This document shows, piece by piece, positions 41,101 through 54,200 of a stretch of 64,000 nt of DNA. The notes under the pieces were generated by a model. That model was not told the origin of the DNA, did not search any database, and saw only the letters and a list, made by a program, of their open reading frames with translations. Positions within the stretch are counted from its first letter, which is position 1. Every line of letters begins with the position of its first letter. The position numbers were made by a program, and so were the translations under genes. Source of the stretch: Hyaloscypha bicolor E (taxonomy: Eukaryota > Ascomycota > Leotiomycetes > Helotiales > Hyaloscyphaceae); NCBI RefSeq assembly GCF_002865645.1, contig NW_020194537.1:151929-215928 (forward strand), read 5' to 3'.

Positions 41101-43444
41101 ATGAGCTCTGCATATACCTACTAGCGGCTCGGCTAATTTATAATTATTACAAGATTAAAGCATAGTTATAATATATACTTAGTATAAGTTTACAGAATAC
41201 CGTCTATATTAGTCTAAAATTATAATTATAGAAAATTCATAGAAAAGTAAATCCTATTTCCACATATGCCATATATAATACCATATTATACTAAAGAAAA
41301 AAAAAACTACTTCTCTTTATACTAGTTCTACTTAATATATGGCATATATCGAGTATATGTCCTAAATAGCTAAGCCAAGATACTATAATAATTACTCTAA
41401 CCTAAATTATATTAGTAATATATATACTAAATATAAACCAGAAATATACTTAACTTACGAGTTCCTTAACCTAATAATTTCTTGGCTTTCTTATATTAAT
41501 AAACTATAGAATCTAAGCTTAGTATATACTAAGGAAATACTTAACTTACTAGAAAATTAAGAATTCTTATTATTATTATCTCCTTTATTATTATTAAAAT
41601 TGGGGCTATACTAGTATATTATTAGTATATATTTGGTATATATAATTAATATACTATAAATCTTCTTTTTTCCGGAACTTAAAAGAAATAGGAAATACTA
41701 AATAAATTAATACCTATATATATATAATATATATAAAAGAGATATTATATTTACTAGATATTAGAAATAATTACTAAAGAAAGTAAAGAAAACAAAGTTA
41801 TTATAGCTAGAGATATTAGTAGAATATATATAGAATATATATTTAACTTATATAATTTCCTTATAATCTTAAGTATATTAATTATATAAACTATTAATAA
41901 TACTATAATTATAGGTATTAGCCCGGTATAAATAAGAAATATAAATAATATATATCCGGGCTTAAAAGTAAAAATATTATTATATTAATCTTAAATTAAA
42001 ATATAAAGCTTAATAATACTATAAGTATTAATTAGGTATATATAAAAATATATTTAATTAAAACTTATTTCTGGCTAGTAATTATTTCTTATAATATAAT
42101 ATTATATCTATTAGTAATAGTAATTATATATTATTAGTATATATCTAGTAAATACTAAACTAGGTATATATTTATACTAGAATATATATTATAAAAGTAA
42201 TATTAGAGCTATAAATATAAATATAACATATATATAATATATATAAGATATATACTATAGATTAATTATTAAAAACTTATTTATACTAAGAACTACTAAG
42301 ATTAAAAAAGTAGCTATATTTTATTAGTATATACTAAAAATATAAATAGTATATATTATATATATATTAGTATTTAATTTAAATAGCTTAATAAGAGTAT
42401 TATTACTAGATTAGTTAGTAATAGCTATATATTATTAGTATATATAAAATAAATACTAAAAATAAGCTTATTATTATTCTTAGCTTAAGTATAATTAGAA
42501 TCTATAAGTATATAATTAGTATATATAATATATTAGCTAAGTATATACTTATAAGAAAATCTAGCTAGACTAGTATATAATACTAGCTAGTAACTAAGAT
42601 TAGAATAAATAATAGATCTTATATATATTTAGTATTAATATATCTAGAGCTAAGTATATACTTATTATAAAAAGAACTAAAGATAAGATAGGAATTAATA
42701 GTTATATAAATTATAGTATTATTATAAGTTATAGCTTATATTATATTTATACTAAATATATATAATATACTTATAATATATTAGCTAGTATTTATATAGC
42801 TTTAATATATACTAAAGATATATTAGGGCTAAATTATTATATTATTTAATATAGCTAGCTAATATAACTATCTTTATAATTAGTTCCTGTCTATAAAGGC
42901 TATTAATTAATTAACTTCTATATATATTAATGTTTTATTATAATAAATAGTAGTAATTATTTTATTATTTATTTAATAACTTAATTAGGAACTCTTAGTA
43001 AACCCGAGCCCGTTTTCTATTATCTAAACCTATTTAAAACCATTTAATTAAGTTATTATTAACTATTATTTAACTAGTCTATCTATAACTAAAAGTACTT
43101 AATAATAATATAATTATTATTAGATAACTTTATTAAACTTATATACTAGTTATATAGTATTTAAGTAATAAAATATAAATATACTAAGAAAATAAAGGTT
43201 ATTAATAATATTATTAATAAACTCGTTACTATATACTCTTATTTCTCGCCTATATAATATATTTTAAAGGGCTACTATAGTTATTTCTTGTCTATAGATC
43301 TAATTATATATATTTCTTTACTAATTAACTTATATTTATCTAATTAGATAATTAATAAATCAAAATTAGAAGAAGTAATATAAAGATTTAGTATATTCTA
43401 GAATAGATACTTACTAGATATTTTATAAATATTATTTAAAAACG
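41101..43444. other. RIP-type AT-rich DNA, identity lost
   Basis: Almost entirely TA/AT dinucleotides with stop codons in all frames. It must derive from repeats by context, but no domain is readable except the 104-bp repeat at 42842-42945. Confidence 0.6.
42842..42945 (+). repeat. Left copy of a 104-bp direct repeat (possible LTR of the outer element)
   Basis: It matches 59247-59350 base for base without gaps (constant offset 16405), differing almost only by C/T and G/A. It contains TTTAATATAGCTAGCTAATA and a TTAATTAATTAACTTC core. The flanking sequences do not match, as expected for termini. No target duplication could be assigned. Confidence 0.65.
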
Positions 43445-43449
43445 GAAAT

Positions 43450-43747
43450 TATAATATATATAGAGTTATATATAACTTAAAAACATATAATAAACCTCGG
43501 ATATTATAGGTATTAATTAGGGAGTTTAGTAGCTCTTCAATATCCCAACTAATTACTATTTATATTATATATATTAGACTTATAAATTACTAATTATATA
43601 TATACTATTAGGGCCTTTTATTTAAAGGGGGCTTCCCTGGATCTTATAGGAGAGATAGAGATTAGTTCTATACTAAATTTAATACTATAGTTTTATAATA
43701 TACTAATTTATTCTATTATCTTATTACCTACTAATAAATACCTTATA
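43450..43747 (+). repeat. Left LTR of the Gypsy element
   Basis: Aligned without gaps to 50978-51275 (offset 7528). Its expected TG start and CA end both read TA here, consistent with RIP, whereas the right copy keeps its CA end. Confidence 0.92.
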
Positions 43748-46136
43748 AGCTAATCTTTATATCTTTAAAGAAGGTAGTTTAATAAGTAATTATATCTCGA
43801 AATCTATAAAATATATAATTTCTTACTAAAGCTATTTCTATAAAAGAAGTTAAATAGATTAACCCTAATACGGGTAATAATAAAGGCTTGTCTAATACTT
43901 TTAATAGGGTCCTTTAAGAGCCTCTGAGAGCTAGTAATAATAATGTAAATAATTCCAGTAATAATTAAGATACCGAGATTAATATCCGAGTTACTACTAT
44001 TCAAGCTATAGAATAAGGCTTATATATTAAAATCAAAGTATTCTAATAAAAGCAAGAATTAGTAAATATAATTAACTAATATATTCTATAATTAGAGTAA
44101 TATAAGAGTATTCTTAGGGATATCTTATAGTTTACTATATCTTATAGAAACTCTATTTATAAGTCTATTTTATCTTCCTTAGTAATTCCTATTAGGGAAC
44201 TTCCTAAAATAGGATTAGAACCTATTTCCTTTCTTAATATAATAAGCTTTAAGAGTAATCTTAATACTATTTATTAGAAGCTATTATATAATATCTTAAA
44301 AATATATTTGAACCGAGAAAAGCTTTTTAAGATCCGGATATCTGACTTATATTATAGAAAGTTCCTTAAGAAATAGAGAATATTTGTATTTTTCTAGAAG
44401 GTAGTTTTTAGAACCTAATCTTGAACTTATAATAGATATTTTTCTAGAGTTAACTCTACTATAAATACCTTTAAAAACGAACCTTATAATACTTGGAAAG
44501 CTATAATAAAGTAAAGCCTATTATTATATAAGGTTTATTAGAAGTAATTTAAGGCTTACTTGGCTAATATATTCCAAATATCTTAAATCTGTTAATAAGA
44601 TATTTTTAAGGAACTCTGAGATCTTTATTAGAAGAATAGCAAGATAGTTACCGAGTTATATATTTAGATAATTAGTCTCGAAATTAACTAGGACTTATAT
44701 CCTAAAAGAGACCGGATCCGGATTCTTAATACTATTTTATCTAATTATAAGACTTATTAGATATTTATATCTATTCTCTTAGGAAATAAGATAATATCTA
44801 TTTCTAAGTAATTTAAGAAAGCTCAGAAAGCAGAATATACTATTTATCCTAAATTAAAAAGAATAAAAATAGGGAAGTTTAGTAAGAGTAACTTTATTCT
44901 CAAAGATCCTAACTTAGTAAATTCTGATTTATAAGGCTATTAAAAAAGGAAGAATAAGTTCTAAAGATTATATAAAAAACCCTTAGATAGTACTTTGGCT
45001 TCTTTAAGGCCTTAATAAAGTACTAGTTCTACTTTAGGTATAGTTTATTAAACTTATAAATAAAAAGAATATTTCTTAGGAAATATAAAATATTTCAAGT
45101 ATACTAAATAGGCTTAATAGAATTCTAATAAGACCAAAACTATAGAAGAATTAAGGTATTTATAGAAATAGATTAATATTATAGCTATAGAGAAATACTC
45201 TAAAAAAGATTCTTTTAAGAAATAAAAAAAAGAAAAAGCCAAATCTTAAATATTAATAATTTTGGCTATAATAAAAAAGATATATTACTTTATATAACTA
45301 TTTAAATAAGTTTAATATAGCCAGAAATAGGTACCTTAAAAGTATATAATAGACTTAATAATACCAGATTAGATTATAACTTTCTTAATAATTATTAGAT
45401 TTAAAGCCGGGGCTTTATTACCTTAGCTAAATATAATTAAGAATTTGTAATCTTTTATAAGAACTAATTTAAGATCTATTAAGCTTATAATCTTAAGGTA
45501 TTTATTATAAATAATTATAGTAAGATATATTCTTTTAAGCTCCGGTTCTATAGGTATAAGAATATTAGCTCTTATAGCCTCGTCTTTAGTATAAAATTTT
45601 ATAAAATAACTCTTATATAATATATAGACTATATTAAGAAATAATAGATATATATACCTATATAGCCTAATAATATTAAGATCCTAATACTAAAAGAATT
45701 TAGTAAGAAGCTTAACTAGTATCCTGAGCTAATACCTCAAGTCTTATTCTTAACTAAAGACAAATATAATTATTCTAGATAATAGGCTTTATATATTTAT
45801 AATAATTACTAGATCTCTACTTTATTATATGGTTCTAGTAATACTAAATAGGAGTTTTTAATATAGCAAATTAATATTTTCCGGAAAGGAGCCTTAGAGA
45901 TACTTATCTATTTTCGGAATAATAAATATAAAGACTTTTTAGAGGTTTTTAACCCTACTAAAGCTTTAAAACTTCCTAATCTTAGTAATATTAAATACTT
46001 TATTAATATAGATAATATAGTCCTATACGGGCCTTTATATAATTTATTAGAAACCTAACTAGAAGTATTATATCTATATTTATAGAATATATTTTATAAA
46101 TATTAGATAAGGCCTAATAAAAGCCTAATAAGGGTA

Positions 46137-46620
46137 TTTATTTTTTTTATTTCTAAAAAGAATAAAGAACTATATCTTTATATTAATTATTATAGACTTA
46201 ATCAAGTTATAATTAAGAATTAATATCTGCTTCTTCTTATTAATAAAACCCTTAACTAGCTCCGAGAAGCCAAGATCTTTATAAAGTTAGATCTTAAGAA
46301 TATATATTATTAGATAAGAATTCATAAAAGATATAAGTAAAAGACGGCTTTTAGGACCTACTATAGCTATTTTAAATATCTTATAATACCTTTTAGGCTA
46401 GCTAATATACTAGCTATATTTTAAGTATATATTAATACTATATTTATAGGATTCCTGGATTATTTTATAATTATTTATTTAGATAATATTCTTATTTATT
46501 TCCGAAATAAAGATAAATACTATAATTATATTTGCTAGGTACTTACTAGGCTATATAAAAATAACCTGTTTTATAAACTTAGTAAATACGAGTTTAATAT
46601 TAAGGAAATCGAATTTTTGG
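46137..46620 (+). pseudogene. Gypsy reverse transcriptase, decayed
   Basis: The plus-strand translation shows FISKKNKELYLYINYYRLN, KIFIKLDLKNIYY and AFRTYYSYFKYLIIPFRLA, corresponding in order to Gypsy RT blocks. The catalytic YxDD box reads YLDN at about 46487-46498 because the second Asp codon has become AAT. Many TAG/TAA codons interrupt the frame where Gln, Trp or Arg codons are expected. Confidence 0.88.
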
Positions 46621-49600
46621 GCTTTCTTATTAGAATAGAAAATATTTATATAGATTCTAAACGGATCTATAATATTATTAAATAGCCAGAATTAGAATTA
46701 TTTTATAATATCTAAGTATTTCTTAGATTTACTAATTTCTATTATAGGTTTATTTACTATTACTCTTAGGTAATTATAGGCTTAATAGATCTCTTAAAAG
46801 AAATAAAAAAGGGCCAGAAATCCGATTTCTTTATATAAATAGATAAAGTAGCTAAAAGCTTTAAGACTTTAAAAAAAGCTTTTACTATAATACCTGTCCT
46901 AGTTTATTTCGATTTTTCTAAGAAGATTTATATTAAAACTAATATATTAAAATTCGTAATTACTAGTACTATTTTATAATAAGTTAATTCTAGTAATAGC
47001 CCGAAAAAATACTAGTATCTAGTAATATTCTAGTTCCGGAAACTTTCTGGAGCCAAATATAATTATAGTACCTATAATAGGAAGCTATTTATAATTATTA
47101 AAGCCTTTAAGTATTAGTACTATTATTTTAAAAAGTTCAGGTTTATAATTAAGGTTATTATAAACTATAATAATCTCTAATACTTTATAGAAATAAAGTA
47201 TCTAAAAAGCTATTAAATATATTAGGTAATATATCTTATAATATATGATTTTAATATTATTTACTATAAAGGCACCTCAAACCTAGCAAATAGATCTAAT
47301 AGAAGACCTAATTATAAAGAAGGTCCTATTAATATAACTTGGCTTCTGACCTTTTAGAATAAGTTAAAGGAAGCTTTTATAATTATAATTCAGAGGTTCT
47401 TATAGATATCTAAAGAATTCCTTCTTTAGAATAGGTATTATTTAATACTTACTATATCCGTAATAGCTAAGGAGAAATATTTATTATAAGACAAGTAAAT
47501 AGATTATTTTATAAATCCCTTAACTATAGAATTAGTTAAAAAGCAAAATATAGGGAAATACCTTAAAGGCTTTATTACTATAGCTAAGGTAATAAGAGTA
47601 TTTATAATTATATTACTTAATAGAACTAAAAACTTCTTAATTTCTCGAATTTTTGAATTAGATAGTTATAAATACCTAATTTCCCATATATAGATATATA
47701 CGGCTACTAAAAGAGCTATAATACTAGCTTCTTTATCTAAATTCCTTCTGGATATTATTTAGATAACTTAGAGAAATAATTCTTAATATTAGAATATTAT
47801 AAAATAGAGGCTTAGTAAGAAAGATACTAAGGGAAAAGAAATCTGGAAAAATAATTCGGGCCTATTTAGGTACTATTCAAGAATTATTATATCTAATAAT
47901 CCCGCTTTATATTAAGAAGTTATAAAGCTTTATTATAATAACCTAATAACTAGATACTATAAAATAGAGAAGACTCTCGAGCTTTTTAAAAGGTTCTAGT
48001 ATTAGGAGAATATAGAAAAAGATATTTATAATTATTATTAAGAATATAATATTTACTAGAGAGTTAAGATAAAGAAGTATTTATTATATAATCTATTTAG
48101 TAGTTTACTATAGCCTAAAAGACTCTAGAGTAAGATCTTTATAGATTTTATTATAGGTCTATTACTATATAATAATCCGGTAAAAGGTCCCGATTTTAAT
48201 ATAATTCTTATAATTATTAACTAGTATTCTAAAATAGTAAGATATATTATATACTATAAGACTATTAATTCTCTAAAGCTTACTAAGATTATATAGGAAT
48301 ATGTTTTCTTAATCTTTAGCTCTTCTAATAAAATTGTTTCCGATCGAGAAATAGTATTTACTAGCTAGTTCTAGTCTGCTTTCTACTTCTATTTAATATA
48401 TAAATAGTATTTGAGTATAGCTTATTATTTTTAGATAAATAATTAGATAAAAAGACAGAACTAGGCCCTAGAATATTACCTAAAATATTATTATAATACC
48501 TAAAAGAATAACTAGTTTAAGAAGTTATTTTTTACGGAATTTATATATAATAACTTAAAATATTAGGTTTTATAGAATATATCTTTTTATATATATTATA
48601 GATATTATTCTTAATTTCTATAAAATCCTAAGAATAGGATTATAGAAAAGGTACTAGCTATATATAAGAGGCTAGAAACCCTTAAAGTAAAATAAAAAAA
48701 GCTTAAAGATTTATAATATTATATATAAAATAACTAGAAAACCTATTATAATAGATACTAGTTAGCTAAATACTATTCTAAAAGAATCTAAATAATATTA
48801 TTAATAAGGAATATTAAACTTAAGATAAGAAAGCTTAAGCCAAAATTTATAGGTCTATTTAAGATCTTTAAATATATTAATAATTTAGTATATAAGTTAG
48901 AACTACTAAATATATATAATTATTTATATTTAACTTTTTATATTTTTTTCCTTAAAGAATATATAGTAAAAAAGAGTTAGAAGCTATATCTATATCTTTC
49001 CGGAAAACTTCCGGAATTAGTAAATAATAATAAAGAATAAAAATAGAAAATAAAAGCTATTATTAATTATTAATAAGATAATAGAAATAAGAAATAATAG
49101 TATTTAATTAAATAGAAAGCCTGCCTAAAGATTATAATACCTAGTTACTTGCTTTTTCTAATCTTAAAAATTCTAAAGAATTTCTGAAATTATATAACTA
49201 AAATTATAGCTTAGAATCTAAAACTACTTTTTAATAATCTTTTAAAATTAAAAAGAATTCTAAATTACTAAGAAAAAGGCTATTTAAAAGAAAAAGAAAA
49301 CCTAAATAGCCAAGAAAAGGCCCGGAATAATAATAGAGATACTTTTTCTCTAGGTTTTTTACTTATAAAGGGTTTTTAGAGTTTTATTAAGGCTTATAAG
49401 AATTATATTTAAATTATTAGAAAAAGGTTTAGGATTAAGAAAGATTTATTATAGGTAAACTAGTTATAGGTATCTTAAATAAATAAACTCTAATTCCTAT
49501 AAATTTCTAATTCCTAAAGCAAAAATACTAAATATTAGCCCTATTTAGGATTTAGTAAAGAATTAGCTAATACTCTCCGGAATCTGCTTATTTTTTAATA

Positions 49601-50977
49601 GAATATAGTTATACTATAATAATATTAGTATTAAGAATATTAAGAAAAGCAAATAAGGAACTTATAATAGTTATATATATCTTATAAAAGGCCCGAACTT
49701 CTAAAGTCAGGTTCCAAATAATTATAAGTATTATATTATTAGTATTTAAAATACTAGTAATAGATTACTTAGTAATCTCGGTAATAAGCTCGGTAATAAG
49801 GTTAATATCTTAAAGATAAATATTATAGTATTTCTTTAAGAAATTAGTAAATATCTAAGTATATTAGAAAAAACTTATTTTTGGAATACTAACCCAAATA
49901 GTATTATTATCTGCCTTATTAAAACAGGAAGAAGAATTCTAAAGCTTATTAGTATTCTTCTAGTTTTTAAAAACCTAATTAATAGTATTATTCTTATTAG
50001 TATAATACTATTTAGGATATATTTTAAGAAATTTCTTAAAGGTTATAATAGTATCTTTCCAGAACTAGTAAGCCTCTAATAAGTAGTAAGGAATCTGAAA
50101 TTATATTAGCTTTAATAGATATTAAAGCTAAAGAACTTACTAATATATAAGATTTAGAACTCTTATTATAATAATTATAATTCTTTTTACTAAATACTAT
50201 AGTATATAAGGTAAAGAAATTAATAAGTAAATACTTGAAATATTTCAAGTATTTACTAGTAATAGGAAAGAAGGCTACGAGATTACCTTTATACTTATTA
50301 TTATAGAGATAGATAATAAAGCCAGAAGAAGATATTATAGAATTAATTAAAAATAATTAAAGAAAACTTAGAAAAGGGCAAAAGAAGAGGCTAGAAGGTA
50401 ATAATAGAAAAAGTTATATATATAATTATTAGAAAGAAAGAGAGTATATAGTAATATAAAGAGGTTCTTTTATAGAGATAGAGAACTACCTGAATTAACT
50501 ACTAGTTTTTATACTAGTCCTAATCGGAAACTAGTATAACTAATTAATATATATTTCCAGAAGTCTATAAATAATCTTTAGGATCTCAGAAATATTTATA
50601 TAGGTTTCTTATATAAATATTTATTAAATACTTTCTATATAGCTATTTAGATTATTCTAATATAAGATCTAATAGATAGTATTAATTTTATAGGGTAGTA
50701 CCTTAGTACTTTAGATCGAGCTAATTAGAATACTTAGATCCCAAACGAAATCGTAATTACTAGCTAGCCCCTATATCTGGGATATAATTACCCTTCCTTC
50801 TCGCTTATTTAGCCCTAATCTAATTAGATGATTTTTATATCTATTATCCAGATTATATTAGTAAAACCATCTCTTAAGATACTAGAAGTTTATATTAATT
50901 AAATAATTAATTAATTAAATATTTACTAGGATAGATTAATAGATCTTAGGAATAAGATCCTAGAAAAGGGGTATAGT

Positions 50978-51275
50978 TATAATATATATAGGATTATACG
51001 TAACTTAAGGGCATATAATAAACCTCGGATATTATAAGTATTAATTAGGGAGTTTGGTAGCCCTTTAATATTCTAACTAACTACTATTTATATTATATAT
51101 ATTAGGCTTATAAATTACTAATTATATATATACTATCGGGGCCTCCTATTTAGAGGAGGCTTCCCTGGACCTTATAGGAGAGATAGAGATTAGTTCTATA
51201 CTAAATTTAATACTATAGTTTTATAATATATTAATTTATTCTATTATTTTATTACCTACTAATAAATACCTTACA
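50978..51275 (+). repeat. Right LTR of the Gypsy element
   Basis: It ends TTACA and is followed directly by the GAAAT duplication. It is less mutated than the left copy in places (for example CGGGGCC against TAGGGCC). Confidence 0.92.
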
Positions 51276-51280
51276 GAAAT

Positions 51281-54200
51281 AGTATTTAGGATACTTATTC
51301 TAATAATTAATAAGTCGGGTTTATATTACTAAGTAATATTATAGAGGAAATACTATAAAGAACTAATATATTAGATAGGATATAAATAGAGAAAAATACT
51401 AGTATCTAGTAAAATAAATAACTTTTACTATTACCCGAAATAGTATTCGAGATTATAAGCTTAATTAATACTATTTTAGATACCCGAAATAAATAGTAAT
51501 AATAAGAATAAGTAAATATAGAAGTTGGCTCAGAAAAAGCTAATAGCTTTAAATTAAATAAATAAAGCTCTTTTAGTTAGAATAATATTAGTTAAAATAA
51601 TCTTAGTTAGAATAACTTTATTTTTGGATTTAGTAATAATTTTAGCTAAGTAAATACTAGTAGTATTTCTATATATTAGTTACTAAAAGATATCGGATTT
51701 TTTAATTCTATATTACTAGATAAGATTAATTATAAATATTAGAATAAGGCTATAATATAAAAAAACATTTATTTTTTTATTAACTTATTTAAGTTTAATA
51801 TATAAAAAGAAAAAGATATAATTATTTAAAGAAACCTATATTCTTGCTTTTAAGATATTATATAATAGTAATATATAAAAGAAATTAAAGAAACTACTTG
51901 ACTTATATTTCGCTTTATACTAGAAAATATTAAAGTTTGGGCTAAGGCTCTTATTAACTAGTTTAAGAACTCTATATTAATAATAATAAAAAAACTCTTT
52001 ATAGAGATTTATATATAGGATAATACTATAAAAGGCCGAGATATATATACCTATATAGCTATAGTAATAAGATATACTAAGGTAGCAGAAATAGAAAAGC
52101 TATATTAGTAGCTATCTTATATTTATAATAATCTAAATCCCGAATTCCGATTATAAGTTATAACTCCGGATAAGAAAACCGTAATATTAGAATAGCTAAA
52201 GAATCTAGTAATAAAGCAGGAAATATAATATAATATACTAGTAATAAGAATATATATTTGCTATATATAAAGGCTACTATACTTTAATTATAAAGATACT
52301 AATTCTCGAGAAAGCTAGAAATATAATAACTAATATTAAAACTCCGGCTTCTAACTCTTTATTCCCTGGCTATAATAGTAAATTCGGCTATAATAAATAT
52401 AAAAGCCATAAGAGCTAGTATATAGTAATACTAATAATAAATAAAATAAACTACTATTACTAGCCCGGCCTTATAACCTACTTATAATATCCTATAGAAA
52501 TAACTAAAAGAACCTTCGGGCTTACTTTAAAGAGCTATACTTTAAATAGAAGTATATAAGGCAATATTATAGATATTACTAGTATAGAGAAGAAGCTAAC
52601 TATAAATTAGATTATATTAATATCCCGGAGAATTATAATACGAAATATAATAGAAAATTAGAAGAAAGCAGCTATATTATAATAGAGGAGTTTATATACT
52701 TATATTTCTCTAATAATAATAAAAACAAATTATAAGATACTAGCTACTTGGCTATAGCTAATATAATTAATCTATATATCTATAAAAAGTATAAGGAAAT
52801 CTTTTTATCTCAAATAAAAATATTTAAATATATCTTTACTAATACTTATAATAAGTAAATAATAAGGATTCTACTAACTCTAACGGGTCTTAATATTATT
52901 AAAATAGAGCTATATAAATATAATAATAAGAATAATTATATTATATATATTTATATAAAACTACTAACCTAATTCTTACTAAGTTAAGTAAAAAAGTCGT
53001 ATTATATTAATACTAGCTATATTTAGCTAGTTATTAGAAAGAACTAGTTAAAAGGCCATATAGAAGTAATATATAATAACTTATAAAAGACGTCTTTTAA
53101 AGATATTATAAGTAAGTTTATATTAATAAGATATATAACCTTTTCTATATATATTATAAGCAAGCTAGATAAAAAGAAATAACTTAATAAGATCTTTATT
53201 ATAGCCTAGATAATAACTTAGCTAGAATCCGATCTATTACTTAATATAAAGTTCTTTTAGTAAATATTATTTATTATTAATTACTGAGACTTAATACTTA
53301 TTATTAGAATATATAAAGATCTTATTATAAATATTATAGTAATTAATTATTTTCCTAGAATTAATTATAATATACTAGTAATATAAAAGATTATTATATT
53401 ATTATACTTTATAGTACTTATTTTTACTAACTATAAACTAGTTCTAGTAAATAGGATATATTTCTTTAAAGATTATTATATAGAAATATAGGATATTATC
53501 CTTAATTATATAAATTTTATAAATATAGCTAATAACTTTAATATAGTAAAAATAATATTCCCGGATATAAAACTCGAGAAATTAAGAAATATAAAGAAAT
53601 AGGCATTTTATATAATAGAAGATATTTATAATAACGGATATATAAAATATTAGAAAAAGAAGTTTCCTAATAATCCCGGTTATAATAAGAAGCCGTTCTA
53701 GAGGCAATAATAATATAACTTTAGTATTAATAAGCTAGAGAATATTTCTAAGATTATATATGAAAATAATATTTATATTTATAATATTAATTCTAATATA
53801 ATAATAATATTATATAACCTTATTAGCCACTACTAGAAGTATTAGTTAGATTATAGCCCTATTAATATATTATAGGAAGATTATATAAGAATATTACTTA
53901 TAGAGGGCTAGTAGAATAAATAAATTATATAAAAGAAGTTTTCTATTAGTATTAAATATAAAGCTATTATTAATTGCGTTTTTAATAATTTATAGAAAAG
54001 AAATAGAATGAAATATATTATAAAACTAATTTTCTTTATAATACCGGTATTTATTACTTTTAAGAAATGCCTAGTTATTAACCTATAAGTTATAAATAAG
54101 CTTATAGTCCCGGATACTTATCTTATACCTCTATAGTCCGATCTTATTAATGTATTTCAAGGAAAGAAGGCTATATTTATTATAGATAGCTTATAGTTCT

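Larger units (their letters stand above)
43450..51275 (+). mobile_element. Complete but RIP-inactivated Gypsy LTR retrotransposon
   Basis: A 7826-bp element bounded by two 298-bp LTRs (43450-43747 and 50978-51275) and a 5-bp target duplication GAAAT at 43445-43449 and 51276-51280. A purine run GAAAAGGGG (50963-50971) precedes the right LTR as polypurine tract. The plus-strand polyprotein is riddled with stops but recognisable: gag region about 44.1-45.0 kb, RT about 46.14-46.62 kb, RNase H about 46.9-47.3 kb, integrase about 47.9-48.7 kb and the IN C-terminal/chromodomain-like part near 48.84-49.1 kb (LVYKLELLNIYNYLYLTFY). The part between 49.3 and 50.9 kb is not assigned. Changes are overwhelmingly C to T and G to A. 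Confidence 0.93.

Noticed and set aside
43804..44004. 66-residue minus-strand ORF in the Gypsy element, and a similar one at 50036-50248
   Set aside because: Chance open stretches in AT-rich DNA opposite to the element's coding strand; composition is only I, L, N, S, Y.
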